From NCBI RefSeq assembly GCF_004801405.1, contig NZ_SSOB01000002.1:62001-126000 (forward strand): a stretch of 64,000 nt of DNA. Reading direction: 5' to 3'. The DNA comes from Cohnella fermenti (GTDB taxonomy: Bacteria > Bacillota > Bacilli > Paenibacillales > Paenibacillaceae). The notes under the pieces are model-generated. The model made no database searches, was not told the DNA's origin, and saw nothing but the letters and a program-made list of their open reading frames with translations. Positions 50,189 to 58,402 of the stretch are shown in pieces. Made by a program: the position numbers and the translations under genes. Within the stretch, counting starts at the first letter, position 1. Each line of letters begins with the position of its first letter.

Positions 50189-51307
50189 GTGCGCGCCATC
50201 TTGGTCGATGACGAATCCCTTGCGCTGAGAGGATTGGAGAACCAACTTCGCAAGATCGGAGGAACCGACATCGTCGGGACTTACCAGAACCCGCTGGAGG
50301 CGTTGGAAGCGGCCGCCCTGTCGAAGCCGGACGTCGTCTTCCTGGACATCGAGATGCCCGAGATCGGAGGCATCGAAGCGGCGCTTGGGTTCCAGAACCT
50401 CTCTCCGTCCCCGCAGATCGTCTTCGTTACCGCTTACGAGGAATATGCCGTCAAGGCGTTCGAGCTGGAAGCGCTCGACTACGTGCTGAAGCCTTGCCGG
50501 ACCGAGCGACTCGCCCTTACGCTGCAGAGAGTGGCCGAGCGAATCCAGAGCGCCCCCGCGAGCCCGCCCGAAGCGCCGAGCAAAGGCACGGTCCGCTGCC
50601 TGGGCAGGCTTCAGGTCGAGACAGGACCGGACGAATCCCTGTCCTGGAGAACGGCCAAGTCGCAGGAGCTGTTCTCCTACCTGCTGCTGCGCCAAGGCCA
50701 GCCGGCCCGCAAGGATGTTCTTGTCGATATTCTGTGGCCGGAATCCGACCCTAAGAAAGCCTATACGCAGTTGTACACGTCGATCTATCAATTGCGAAGA
50801 ACGCTGGAGGCTGCGAATCTCCCGCTGCGCATCGTCAATTCGGGCAACAGCTACTCCCTCGCAAGAGGCGGGCTGGAGACCGATGCCGAAGAGTGGGAAC
50901 GACGACTCGGCACCGAGACCGACATCGCCTCCCTCGCCGTCGAAGAATACGAAGAGATCATGAACATCAATCGCGGAGAATTGCTGGAGGACAGCGGGTA
51001 TCTCTGGGCGGAGCAGGAGCGCGAGCGGCTGAGCAGCCTGTGGTTCCATCACGCCAAGCGGCTGGCGGCCAAGCACGAGGAGAAAGGCGACACGATCATG
51101 GCGGCCGCCTGGTACAATCGCATCCTGCAGAGATTCCCTTATTCGGAGGAGGCTTACCTCGCCCTCATGGAGCTCTATGCCCGCTTGGGAGAGAGAAGCT
51201 TGGTCGAACAGCATTACAAGAGCCTGTGCGCCGCGACCGACAGCGAATTCGGCACCGAGCCGTCCGCGGAGATACAGGCATGGTATCGCAATTGGCGGAG
51301 AGATTGA
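50189..51307 (+). CDS. Orphan response regulator with SARP-type output (REC-wHTH-BTAD)
   Basis: 372 residues, GTG start behind GGAGG. Receiver domain with Asp53 (VVFLDIEMPEIG), the Thr/Ala switch FVTAYEEYAVKAF and Lys in YVLKPCRTE. Next is an OmpR-like winged helix (WRTAKSQELFSYLLLRQGQP; KAYTQLYTSIYQLRRTLEAA). A bacterial transcriptional activator (BTAD) helical repeat domain completes it (YNRILQRFPYSEEAYLALME). This architecture resembles regulators that act with 7TM or GAF sensor kinases. No kinase gene is adjacent; the neighbours are MarR and HxlR genes. Confidence 0.9.
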   Translation: MRAILVDDESLALRGLENQLRKIGGTDIVGTYQNPLEALEAAALSKPDVVFLDIEMPEIGGIEAALGFQNLSPSPQIVFVTAYEEYAVKAFELEALDYVLKPCRTERLALTLQRVAERIQSAPASPPEAPSKGTVRCLGRLQVETGPDESLSWRTAKSQELFSYLLLRQGQPARKDVLVDILWPESDPKKAYTQLYTSIYQLRRTLEAANLPLRIVNSGNSYSLARGGLETDAEEWERRLGTETDIASLAVEEYEEIMNINRGELLEDSGYLWAEQERERLSSLWFHHAKRLAAKHEEKGDTIMAAAWYNRILQRFPYSEEAYLALMELYARLGERSLVEQHYKSLCAATDSEFGTEPSAEIQAWYRNWRRD

Positions 51308-51314
51308 AGACGGA

Positions 51315-51337
51315 AGAGGCGCGCCTCGGGCGCCTCT
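51315..51337. terminator. Short hairpin between SARP regulator and HxlR genes
   Basis: AGAGGCGC (51315-51322) and GCGCCTCT (51330-51337) flank a 7-base loop between convergent stops at 51307 and 51339. Confidence 0.65.
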
Positions 51338-51338
51338 C

Positions 51339-51677
51339 TTAACGTCGGCTGTACAGCTCTCCCCACTGTCTCATCATCTGGATTAGGGGCATGAGCGAAT
51401 AGCCCAGCTCGCTGAGCTTATAGCCCACCCGAGGAGGAACCTCTTGATAGACGATCCTCTCGACAATTCCGTCCTTCTCCAGCTCGCGAAGCTGGAGCGT
51501 CAGCATCCGCTGCGTAATCCCCGGAATCAAGCGCCGCAATTGATTAAACCTCGTCTCTTCCTTCGCCAGGTGGAACAGAATGATTCCCTTCCACTTGCCG
51601 CCGATAACATTCATCGTAATCTCGACTTCGGCTCCAGCGCCGACGTTGCCGGAAAGCTTGTCCATAAGTTTAGCCAT
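51339..51677 (-). CDS. HxlR-family regulator
   Basis: 112 residues starting MAKLMDKLSG behind AAGGAG. HxlR pattern: VEITMNVIGGKWKGIILFHL, RFNQLRRLIPGITQRMLTLQ, LRELEKDGIVERIVYQEVPP, VGYKLSELGYSLMPLIQMMR. Most HxlR proteins carry a Cys just before this pattern (CPVE in many); here it is AEVE and the whole protein has no cysteine, so the common thiol or quinone/aldehyde sensing by that Cys is unlikely. The long in-frame extension upstream is not coding. Confidence 0.92.
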   Translation of the reverse strand: MAKLMDKLSGNVGAGAEVEITMNVIGGKWKGIILFHLAKEETRFNQLRRLIPGITQRMLTLQLRELEKDGIVERIVYQEVPPRVGYKLSELGYSLMPLIQMMRQWGELYSRR

Positions 51678-51889
51678 CTCTATCTCCTTCAACGGTAGTG
51701 GAGTGGTGTTCGTTACTATTGTTGTACCATTTTGGGCTGAACAAATTCTGAAAACAATGAAGGCCACCCTCCGGCAAAGGTGGTCATTGGAGTTATTCCG
51801 GGGCTGCTCCGGGGTTATTCCGCGTATAAATTGCAGCCTCCTTCCTCTCCCGGCGCCAATTCTCTCCCGGCACGATCCCCCTCTCCGGG

Positions 51890-52006
51890 CATTATGTCTC
51901 TTCTCCCATTCGATCAGGATAAGGCCGTGATCCGGGAGGAGGAAGGAGGAGGAAGAAGAAGGAGAAGGAGGAGGGTTCCTGAGGCAAGGGGAGAAGAGGC
52001 CTAAGC
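51890..52006 (-). repeat. Palindromic element, copy 4, with an expanded purine-rich loop
   Basis: Inverted relative to the other copies. On the + strand CATTATGTCTCTTCTCCC is followed by ATTCGATCAGGATAAGGCC; the far arm is TTCCTGAGGCAAGGGGAGAA then GAGGCCTAAG. Between the arms lies an about 45-base GGA/GAA-rich purine tract (51935-51975) absent from other copies. It sits in the gap (51678-52153) between the HxlR start and the YesN stop; no other feature is seen in that gap. Confidence 0.7.
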
Positions 52007-52153
52007 TTCCGGGAAGAGAAGAAGAGCGCTGGCGTTCGGCGGGAGGGTTCGGAGGGAGGATAGAGGTGCAGGGAGAGGCGCGATGGCGCGGCGGTGCGGG
52101 CGACGGTCCGGGTCCGGCCTGGACTGTCGCCGCGAGAGGAGGTGCCTGCAAGC

Positions 52154-53758
52154 CTACTTCGCCCGCTTCAGCAGCTTGCGGTAATCGTGGGGCGTCTCGC
52201 CGTACACCTTGCGGAACTGCCGGGCGAAGTACGAGAAGTTGCCGTAGCCGAGTCCGCCCGCAATCTCGCTGATGCTGCTCTCCGTCGTCGCGAGCAGCTC
52301 CGACGCCCGGCGCATCTTCTCCTGCAGGATGTACTCGGTCAGCACCATCCCCGTCTCCTTCCGGAACAAGCGGGACAGGTAGGCCGGGTTCAGGAAGACG
52401 GCAGCCGCGAGATCCTCGCGGGTCAGCTCCTCGCTCAGCCTCTCCGTCACGATCGCCTTCACCTTCTGCACGACGGGGCTTGCCGACGAGTGGGATTCCA
52501 GCAAGCGGTCCGCCGTCTCCAGCACCCGCTCCGCCCAGCTCTCGAACCGCTCGACCGACTTCGCCGCCTGCCTCGCATCCGGCCATCCCTCGCCCCCGTA
52601 CAGCAGCGCGGCGGAGAAGCCCCGGCGATGCAGCACGTAGTATACGACCTGAAGCAGCGAATGGTACATTCCCGTCAGCGTCTCGACCGTCAGCTCCTCC
52701 TGGCGCAGCTTCTCTCCGAGCGCGCGCAGCGCCTCCTCCCGCTTCCCCTGCTCGAGCAGGTCGGCCAGCTCCAGCATCGACGGCTGGGCGGCGGACGGGA
52801 ACGAGACGTCGAGCGGCTCTTCCTTCAGCTCGATAATCGCGTTCATCCGGCTGACGTTCCGATACTCCGCGTTCTGCAGCGCGAGATACGAGCCGATCGC
52901 TTCCTCGATCGCGGTCGGCTCGCCGACATAGCAGGACAGCCGACAATAGAAATATTGACGGCAAGCGTCAAGATACGTCCGGCACAGCCGGGCGAGGTCC
53001 TCCTCGCTTCCGTCCGCGCCGCCCTCCGGCACGGGAACGATCGCAATCGTATGCCCGCGGCGGTCGCGAATGACGTGCCCGGTCTGCGACGCCAGCAGAA
53101 TCTCCTCCGCCGCCTTGCGGACGGCGTATTCCATAATCTCTTCCTCGCGCTCGCTCAGCGGCTTCTCCCACTGCTCCAGGCTGATGAGCACAAGCCGGAC
53201 GCGCTCGATGTCCCGGACGTCGATGTCGCAGCCGGCCAGCGCCGCTGCAATCGCCTCCCGATCCGGCCGAATGCGGCGCTCGAGCAGGTCCTCCCAGAAC
53301 CGCTCGATCAAGAGCGGCTTCCGGCTGTTCCACAGCTCCGCGTACTTCTGGTAGAGATCGCCGAGCTCGGACACCTTGCGCTTCTCCTGCGCCTTCCGGA
53401 CCGTCTTCGCCAGCACCTGCTCCAGGTCCGCGTAGACGACCGGCTTGAGCAGGTAGTCGGTCCCGCCGAGCTGCAGCGCCTTCTGCGCGTAGGAGAACTC
53501 GGAATGGCACGTCAGCACGATCGTCTCGACCGGCAGGCATTGCTCCGCGGCCCACTCCATCAGCTCGAGCCCGCTCGCCTCCGGCATCTCGATGTCGCAG
53601 ATCATCACGTCAATCTCTTCCCGAAGGAGAATCTCCTTCGCCATGGCCGCGTGGTACGCCTCGAACACGGCCCCGACCCCGGCTTCCTCCCAGCGTACGC
53701 CGGACACCAGCCCCTTCACGGCATAAATCTCGTCGTCGACGATGAGCACTCGAATCAT
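52154..53758 (-). CDS. YesN-type response regulator
   Basis: 534 residues. The receiver has Asp55 (VMICDIEMPEASG) and YLLKPVVYAD. A long middle region (about 130-420) contains a PAS- or sensory-like fold of unknown role. The AraC domain is C-terminal (ELTREDLAAAVFLNPAYLSR; SSISEIAGGLGYGNFSYFAR; YGETPHDYRKL). It overlaps the kinase gene by ATGA. Together with the upstream binding protein it forms a three-component sensing operon without a transporter. Confidence 0.93.
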   Translation of the reverse strand: MIRVLIVDDEIYAVKGLVSGVRWEEAGVGAVFEAYHAAMAKEILLREEIDVMICDIEMPEASGLELMEWAAEQCLPVETIVLTCHSEFSYAQKALQLGGTDYLLKPVVYADLEQVLAKTVRKAQEKRKVSELGDLYQKYAELWNSRKPLLIERFWEDLLERRIRPDREAIAAALAGCDIDVRDIERVRLVLISLEQWEKPLSEREEEIMEYAVRKAAEEILLASQTGHVIRDRRGHTIAIVPVPEGGADGSEEDLARLCRTYLDACRQYFYCRLSCYVGEPTAIEEAIGSYLALQNAEYRNVSRMNAIIELKEEPLDVSFPSAAQPSMLELADLLEQGKREEALRALGEKLRQEELTVETLTGMYHSLLQVVYYVLHRRGFSAALLYGGEGWPDARQAAKSVERFESWAERVLETADRLLESHSSASPVVQKVKAIVTERLSEELTREDLAAAVFLNPAYLSRLFRKETGMVLTEYILQEKMRRASELLATTESSISEIAGGLGYGNFSYFARQFRKVYGETPHDYRKLLKRAK

Positions 53759-55572
53759 GCGGACTCTTCCCCCTTCCCGGCCGCGGCGACCGGCACAATC
53801 AACGTTACCTTGGCTCCCCTCGGCTCCCCGTTCTCGAAGAGCATCCGGACATTATCCTTGTAGAAAAGCCGGCAGCGACGAACAACGTTCCACAAGCCCA
53901 CGTGGCGATCCCCCGGTTCGATCCGGTGCACCATCTCGGCGAGCTCCTCCGCCTTGCCTGCGGCGAAGCCCTTGCCGTTGTCCGACACCTCGATGCGGAT
54001 CGGCGCGTTCGGCTCTCCGGGCGGCGCGTACACCCGGATGGAGATCCGGTACGGCGTTCCGCTGAGATAGGCGAAGCCGTGCACCATCGCGTTCTCGACG
54101 AGCGGCTGAACCGTCAGCGGAGGCAGGACAACCGTCTCCAGTCCGGGATCGACGCGGATGTCGTAATCGAGCGCTTCCGGGAAGCGATACTTCTGGATCG
54201 ACAGATAGTCCTGAATGTGATCCATCTCTTCCTTCATCGTCAGCGAGGACACCTGCGTTCTCGTCGCGTAGCGGAAGTAGCGCACCAGATGCATCGCCAG
54301 ACTCTGGATGATGTCGAAGCTGCGAATCTGCGCCAGATGGTACACGATGTTGAGCGAATTCATGAAGAAGTGCGGATGAATCTGCGCCTGCAGATGCTTC
54401 AGCTCCGCCTTCTGCGTGCGGATCTGCTCCTCGTAGATGTCGATTTTCAAGTGCTCGATCTGCTGCGCCATGCCGTTGAACGTCTCGTTGATCGCGATAA
54501 ATTCGACCAGCTTGTTGTCCTCGAGCCGGGCGGTCAGATCGCCGGAGCGGATTCTCCGCATGCCCCGGATCAGCCGCGAGATCGGGGAGGCGATCCACCG
54601 CTGCAGGAAAATCAGGTAAAGAACAAGCATGATCGCCGCCAGAGCCGGAACCCAGTATGTCAACAGCCGGAAGTAGGGGAGACCCTCGAGCACTTTTTTC
54701 TCCGGGAGGAGGAGAATGAGATTGAGGCCCACGGAAGCGGAATGCTTCGAGACGAGAAGGTAGCGCTGGTCCAGCCTGACGATGTTGTACGCCGCGCCGG
54801 CTCCCCCTTGCTCCGCCGCGCTTCGCAGCGCAAGCCGCTCCAGATCCTCCTTCAGCCCCTCGTCCACGGGAGAGAGCGTCGCCCCTTCGTCGGTCGCCAG
54901 CAGCGCCGCCCCGCCGCCGTTGTCGGTGAGCAGCTTAAGCGGCTGCATCAAGCGGCTCAGATCGACCCAGGCGCCGACCATGGACCTGGCTCCCGTGTCG
55001 ACCGCGCGCACAAGCCCGTAATCGCCGTCCGCCATCTCCGCGACGTTCCACCCGGTGAAGAACAGCGAGTCGTCCCGCTTCTCCATCATGAGGGCGTTCA
55101 GCTTCTCCTGGATGGCGCGCTTGCGCTCGTACGCCACCTCCTGCTGCGGCGCCACGAACAGCTCTCCATGCTCGGCGCTGTAGGCGAACAGCACGTCGGC
55201 CGCCCCATAATAGTTCCGATTCAGGAACAGGTCGTTCACCGTCTCGTTCGCGGCGAGGTAATATTCGAGGCCGTCCTTCGGATATTGGCTGAGCGAGCTG
55301 ACGTTCTGGTCCTGCTCCGCCGTCTTGTACAGATAGTTCTCGATCTCCTCGAGCGCCTTGTCCATGTCGTTCATGTACACGGTCAGCAGGTTCTGGTTGG
55401 ACTCCGCCACCTGGGAGTGCACGACGCGGGTTGCGTACAGATTGTTCGACAGGACTACGACGAGCAGCGGAATCGTCACGAGGCAGAACCCGAGAATAAG
55501 CCGGGACCGAAGCGTCCGCGGCGTCCGTTGCTTCCTCTCGGCCCTTCCGGCCGCGAACGGAATGCGCATCAT
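53755..55572 (-). CDS. YesM-type sensor histidine kinase
   Basis: 605 residues. The start is taken at MMRIPFAAGR (55572), with GAGAGGAG upstream. Helix 1 at about 29-50; extracellular sensor to about 295; helix 2 (LLTYWVPALAAIMLVLYLIF); HAMP-like segment; His_kinase with HLQAQIHPHFFMNSLNIVYH; HATPase (LTVQPLVENAMVHGFAYLSG; VSDNGKGF). It overlaps the binding protein gene by ATGA and the YesN gene by ATGA, so all three are translationally coupled. Confidence 0.94.
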   Translation of the reverse strand: MMRIPFAAGRAERKQRTPRTLRSRLILGFCLVTIPLLVVVLSNNLYATRVVHSQVAESNQNLLTVYMNDMDKALEEIENYLYKTAEQDQNVSSLSQYPKDGLEYYLAANETVNDLFLNRNYYGAADVLFAYSAEHGELFVAPQQEVAYERKRAIQEKLNALMMEKRDDSLFFTGWNVAEMADGDYGLVRAVDTGARSMVGAWVDLSRLMQPLKLLTDNGGGAALLATDEGATLSPVDEGLKEDLERLALRSAAEQGGAGAAYNIVRLDQRYLLVSKHSASVGLNLILLLPEKKVLEGLPYFRLLTYWVPALAAIMLVLYLIFLQRWIASPISRLIRGMRRIRSGDLTARLEDNKLVEFIAINETFNGMAQQIEHLKIDIYEEQIRTQKAELKHLQAQIHPHFFMNSLNIVYHLAQIRSFDIIQSLAMHLVRYFRYATRTQVSSLTMKEEMDHIQDYLSIQKYRFPEALDYDIRVDPGLETVVLPPLTVQPLVENAMVHGFAYLSGTPYRISIRVYAPPGEPNAPIRIEVSDNGKGFAAGKAEELAEMVHRIEPGDRHVGLWNVVRRCRLFYKDNVRMLFENGEPRGAKVTLIVPVAAAGKGEESA

Positions 55573-57206
55573 GGACCGCTCCTCTCCGCGAGCCACTCGT
55601 CAAGCTGCCGCTGCTTCTCCGCGATGACGCGGTCCGCCCCGGCCGCCTTCAGCTCGCTCAGGTACAGAGGAATGACGACGTCCGGATCGAGCGCGCCGGT
55701 GTTGATCGCAGCCCCGTACTTGTCGTCGACGGCGGTGCACGCCGCGATCTCCTTCTTCACCCGCTCCGGGTTGAAAACAAATCCGAGAGCCTTCGATTTA
55801 TCGGCTTGCTCGTTGAACTCGCGGTACTTCTCCCACAGTTGCGGGTCCTCGTTGCTCCACAGGTAGGAATTGAGCTGGTTGCCGAACATCCACGGCTCGT
55901 TGATGTTGTAGCCGACCGTCTTCGCGTCCACGCCGTCCGGATAGGCGATGATGCCGTCCGCGACCTTCACGTAATGCTTGCCTTCGATGCCCCAGTTCAG
56001 CAGATTGAGCAGGTACGGATCGGTGTAGAGCAGATTGAGCAGCATCATCGCCTTCTCCGGGTGCTTCGAATTCTCCGTGATGCCGAACATCGCGCTTGTC
56101 GTATCGGCCGTCGTCGTGTACGGCTTCGTGAGCTCGACCATCTCCATCCGGACCCCCGTGTCGCGCGACGCCTGCAGATCGAAGCCCGGCTTCAGCGATT
56201 CCGCGTATGAGAACGCCTCTCCCGCCTTCACCGCCTCGTATTCGCTGTCCCGGCTCGTCGTCGCGTCCGCATTGAAGTACCCCGCCCGGTTCCACTCGTA
56301 CATCAGCTCGGCGTATTCCCGGTAGACCGGCGTGCCGATCATGTTCACGACCGTCGTCGAATCCCCCTCGCGCTCCAGCGCCCCCGGCCCTTCCCCCAGC
56401 ATGTCGAAGAAGCCGTTCTGCATCATGAAGATGAACGGGCTGCGGTCCGACTTCGCCTGCAGCGGCGCAACGTCCGGCTCATTCGCCTTGATGACGGCGA
56501 ACACCTCGGTCAGATCGGACAGCTTCCGAATTCCGCCGAGGTCGATGTTGTACTTGTCGAGAAGATCCTTGCGCAGCACGAGCCCCTTGCTCGAAGCGAA
56601 CTCCTTGTTGGTCACGATTCCGTAGATGTGGTTATCGATCTTGCCCGCTTCGAGAATCGACGGGTTCAGAATGCTCTTGATCCCCTGCCCGTACTCGTCC
56701 AGCAAGTCCTCAAGCGGCAGGAAACGCCCCTTCGCCACCTCGTCTCCGTACCTCATCCAGCCGGCGGTGAACATCAGGTCGATCTGCTCGTTCGAAGCGA
56801 ACATCAGCCCCGTCTTGTCCCACCAGCCGCCCAGATTGATCGGAATGATGTCCAGCGTGGCCTGGATCTTATCCTTCAGGTAGCGATTGATCTCGTCCTT
56901 GACCAGCCCCAGATCCTTCGGCACATTGCCCGCAGGGAACACCATGACAAGATGATCGAGGGCAGGATCGACCGTTGCCGTCTTGCCGGACGGATCGGAC
57001 GCGGAGGCCGCGGAGGTCGCGGAGGAACTGAGCGGCACGGACGATGCGGAAGACGCGGATGGGTCCGATGACGGCGTTCCGGGAGCGGACGCCCCCCTGC
57101 CGCCCTCCTTCCACATCGCAGTCGCGACCCAGATAGCCGCGAGAACCGCGATTCCGACCGACAGCCATACTGCAATCGCTTTCTTTTTCCTCGACATGTC
57201 GTCCAT
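55569..57206 (-). CDS. Membrane-anchored extracellular solute-binding protein in a YesMN operon
   Basis: 545 residues. It begins MDDMSRKKKAIAVWLSVGIA, one uncleaved-looking membrane helix with no lipobox cysteine, then a Ser/Ala-rich linker (residues about 40-72). The binding domain is of the LipO/DUF3502-like large family 1 type (DHLVMVFPAGNVPKDLGLVK; WWDKTGLMFASNEQIDLMFT; EKAMMLLNLLYTDPYLLNLL). No permease gene is in the operon. Overlap with the kinase gene implies a co-receptor: ligand-bound domain presenting sugar to the YesM sensor. Inference from arrangement. Confidence 0.88.
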   Translation of the reverse strand: MDDMSRKKKAIAVWLSVGIAVLAAIWVATAMWKEGGRGASAPGTPSSDPSASSASSVPLSSSATSAASASDPSGKTATVDPALDHLVMVFPAGNVPKDLGLVKDEINRYLKDKIQATLDIIPINLGGWWDKTGLMFASNEQIDLMFTAGWMRYGDEVAKGRFLPLEDLLDEYGQGIKSILNPSILEAGKIDNHIYGIVTNKEFASSKGLVLRKDLLDKYNIDLGGIRKLSDLTEVFAVIKANEPDVAPLQAKSDRSPFIFMMQNGFFDMLGEGPGALEREGDSTTVVNMIGTPVYREYAELMYEWNRAGYFNADATTSRDSEYEAVKAGEAFSYAESLKPGFDLQASRDTGVRMEMVELTKPYTTTADTTSAMFGITENSKHPEKAMMLLNLLYTDPYLLNLLNWGIEGKHYVKVADGIIAYPDGVDAKTVGYNINEPWMFGNQLNSYLWSNEDPQLWEKYREFNEQADKSKALGFVFNPERVKKEIAACTAVDDKYGAAINTGALDPDVVIPLYLSELKAAGADRVIAEKQRQLDEWLAERSGP

Positions 57207-57351
57207 GGTGCCCGTTCTCCTTTTTCCCCGTTCGATGTATCGATTCCTCCATCTTACCCCGGTTCCCGCACCTCGGCTACTACGATTGTGACTCGGAAGG
57301 CCACGATTGTGACAGAAGCGTCAGTCTCGGCCAGACGGTCGCGCTCGCTGA

Positions 57352-57750
57352 TCAGCGCGTCGACCTCGCTACCACATTCCAATCCTTATCGAATGCAACG
57401 ATGCCGCCCGTCTCGATCGCTTCCCACACCTCGCGGTCTGGGATCGCGACCTGCACAAGGGAATTGGCCGGGCCGGTGACGGATAGATATAGCCTCCCGT
57501 CCTGCTCGTACTTCTCGACGACCGTTCTGCGAATCGGCTCGGACGGGGAGACCGAGGCGGATGGCGGGGCGGAATCGGGGGACGGGGCGGGTTGAGTCGG
57601 CGGAGCGGACTCCGTCGATCCAGCATTCGCTGTCGCCTGGGACGCTTCCGACGCAGCGGTCGGCGCGGCATTCGAGCCGCACCCTGCCAGCGGCGCAACC
57701 AGCAGGATCGCCAGCATTGCTGATGCCAATAGCCTCAGCCTCATGATCAT
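57352..57750 (-). CDS. Small lipoprotein
   Basis: 132 residues from ATG 57750 (AAGGAGG eight bases before). Signal peptide MIMRLRLLASAMLAILLVAP with lipobox LAGC. A Pro/Ser/Ala linker leads to a C-terminal domain of about 60 residues, DGRLYLSVTGPANSLVQVAI, ending VARSTR. No family recognised. It lies upstream of the binding protein/YesMN operon (145 bp gap), possibly separately transcribed. Confidence 0.7.
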   Translation of the reverse strand: MIMRLRLLASAMLAILLVAPLAGCGSNAAPTAASEASQATANAGSTESAPPTQPAPSPDSAPPSASVSPSEPIRRTVVEKYEQDGRLYLSVTGPANSLVQVAIPDREVWEAIETGGIVAFDKDWNVVARSTR

Positions 57751-57890
57751 CCGTGCCGCCTCCTTCCTCGCTGACCGTTCTATGGATGATTCCGTTGCAC
57801 AAGGCCCGGATACCGTTCTACACATGATTCGTTGCCCCCGGGCCGGATTCCTCTGTCAACCACGGCGCTAGGGTCTCTATCCTGCTGGCA

Positions 57891-57970
57891 AAAGGGTGCC
57901 TTATCCCTTCTTATCAGTCTCCTAATTACTGGGATTTCCCGGCCTGAACAGGAGGGATAAGACACCCTTT
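57891..57970. repeat. 80-bp palindrome with 18-bp arms
   Basis: AAAGGGTGCCTTATCCCT (57891-57908) and AGGGATAAGACACCCTTT (57953-57970) pair at 17 of 18 positions. The loop contains CTTATCAG and GGCCTGAACAGG. The arrangement (arms ending in TTATCCC/GGGATAA and an inner CCTGAAC) resembles the palindromic element family but the arm sequence differs. It may be a relative or a terminator-like structure. Other sequence between 57751 and 58129 shows no gene. Confidence 0.6.
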
Positions 57971-58129
57971 CCGGAACAGCGGATGGCACGCCCCCTCTCC
58001 CCTGTCCGTTGACGAATCGAAACGGTACCGGCCAAGCACCCAAGCCGCCCCATCTCCTACCGCTGGAAGTACAACTCGAAGCAGAGGAGGAGGAGAAACG
58101 TTTATTCAGGGAAGGGTTCTGCGAGATGT

Positions 58130-58320
58130 ATCGAATTTTATGCGAAAATTCACATTGGCACGGGTCGACAACGGGCACTTTGCCTGATTATATGCGAAAA
58201 ATCACATTCGTGGAGCCATTGCCGCCCCCAAGGTGCCGGATATATGCTAAAAACCGTATAAAACGCTCCGATTCCCGCCAAATCAGGCCGACGAATGTGA
58301 AATTTCATATAAAACCACCA
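58130..58320 (-). repeat. Four-hairpin interspersed element, copy D (inverted)
   Basis: Hairpins begin on the + strand at 58140 (ATGCGAAAATTCACAT), 58192 (ATGCGAAAAATCACAT), 58244 and 58295, spacing 52, 52 and 51 bp. Read on the - strand, the order and spacers match copies A-C: spacer 1 begins TCGTCGGCCTGATTT and spacer 3 begins ATAATCAGGCAAAGTGCCCG. It lies just beyond the terminator of the giant SLH gene. Confidence 0.87.
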
Positions 58321-58337
58321 AAGTCATTGGACATGCC

Positions 58338-58378
58338 GAACGGCGGCGCCAGAGAAAACCTCTCCGGCGCCGCCGTTC
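58338..58378 (-). terminator. Terminator of the SLH glucanase gene
   Basis: GAACGGCGGCGCC (58338-58350) pairs perfectly with GGCGCCGCCGTTC (58366-58378), 15-base loop containing an inner AGAG/CTCT pairing. 25 bp past the stop. The T-run is short. Confidence 0.8.
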
Positions 58379-58402
58379 GCGGTAAGATGAGATTAAGTCA
58401 GG

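Noticed and set aside
51678-52964. Upstream extension of the HxlR gene reaching into the YesN gene
   Set aside because: Low-complexity, overlaps the YesN gene in another frame; MAKLMDK at 51677 has AAGGAG and matches HxlR protein length.
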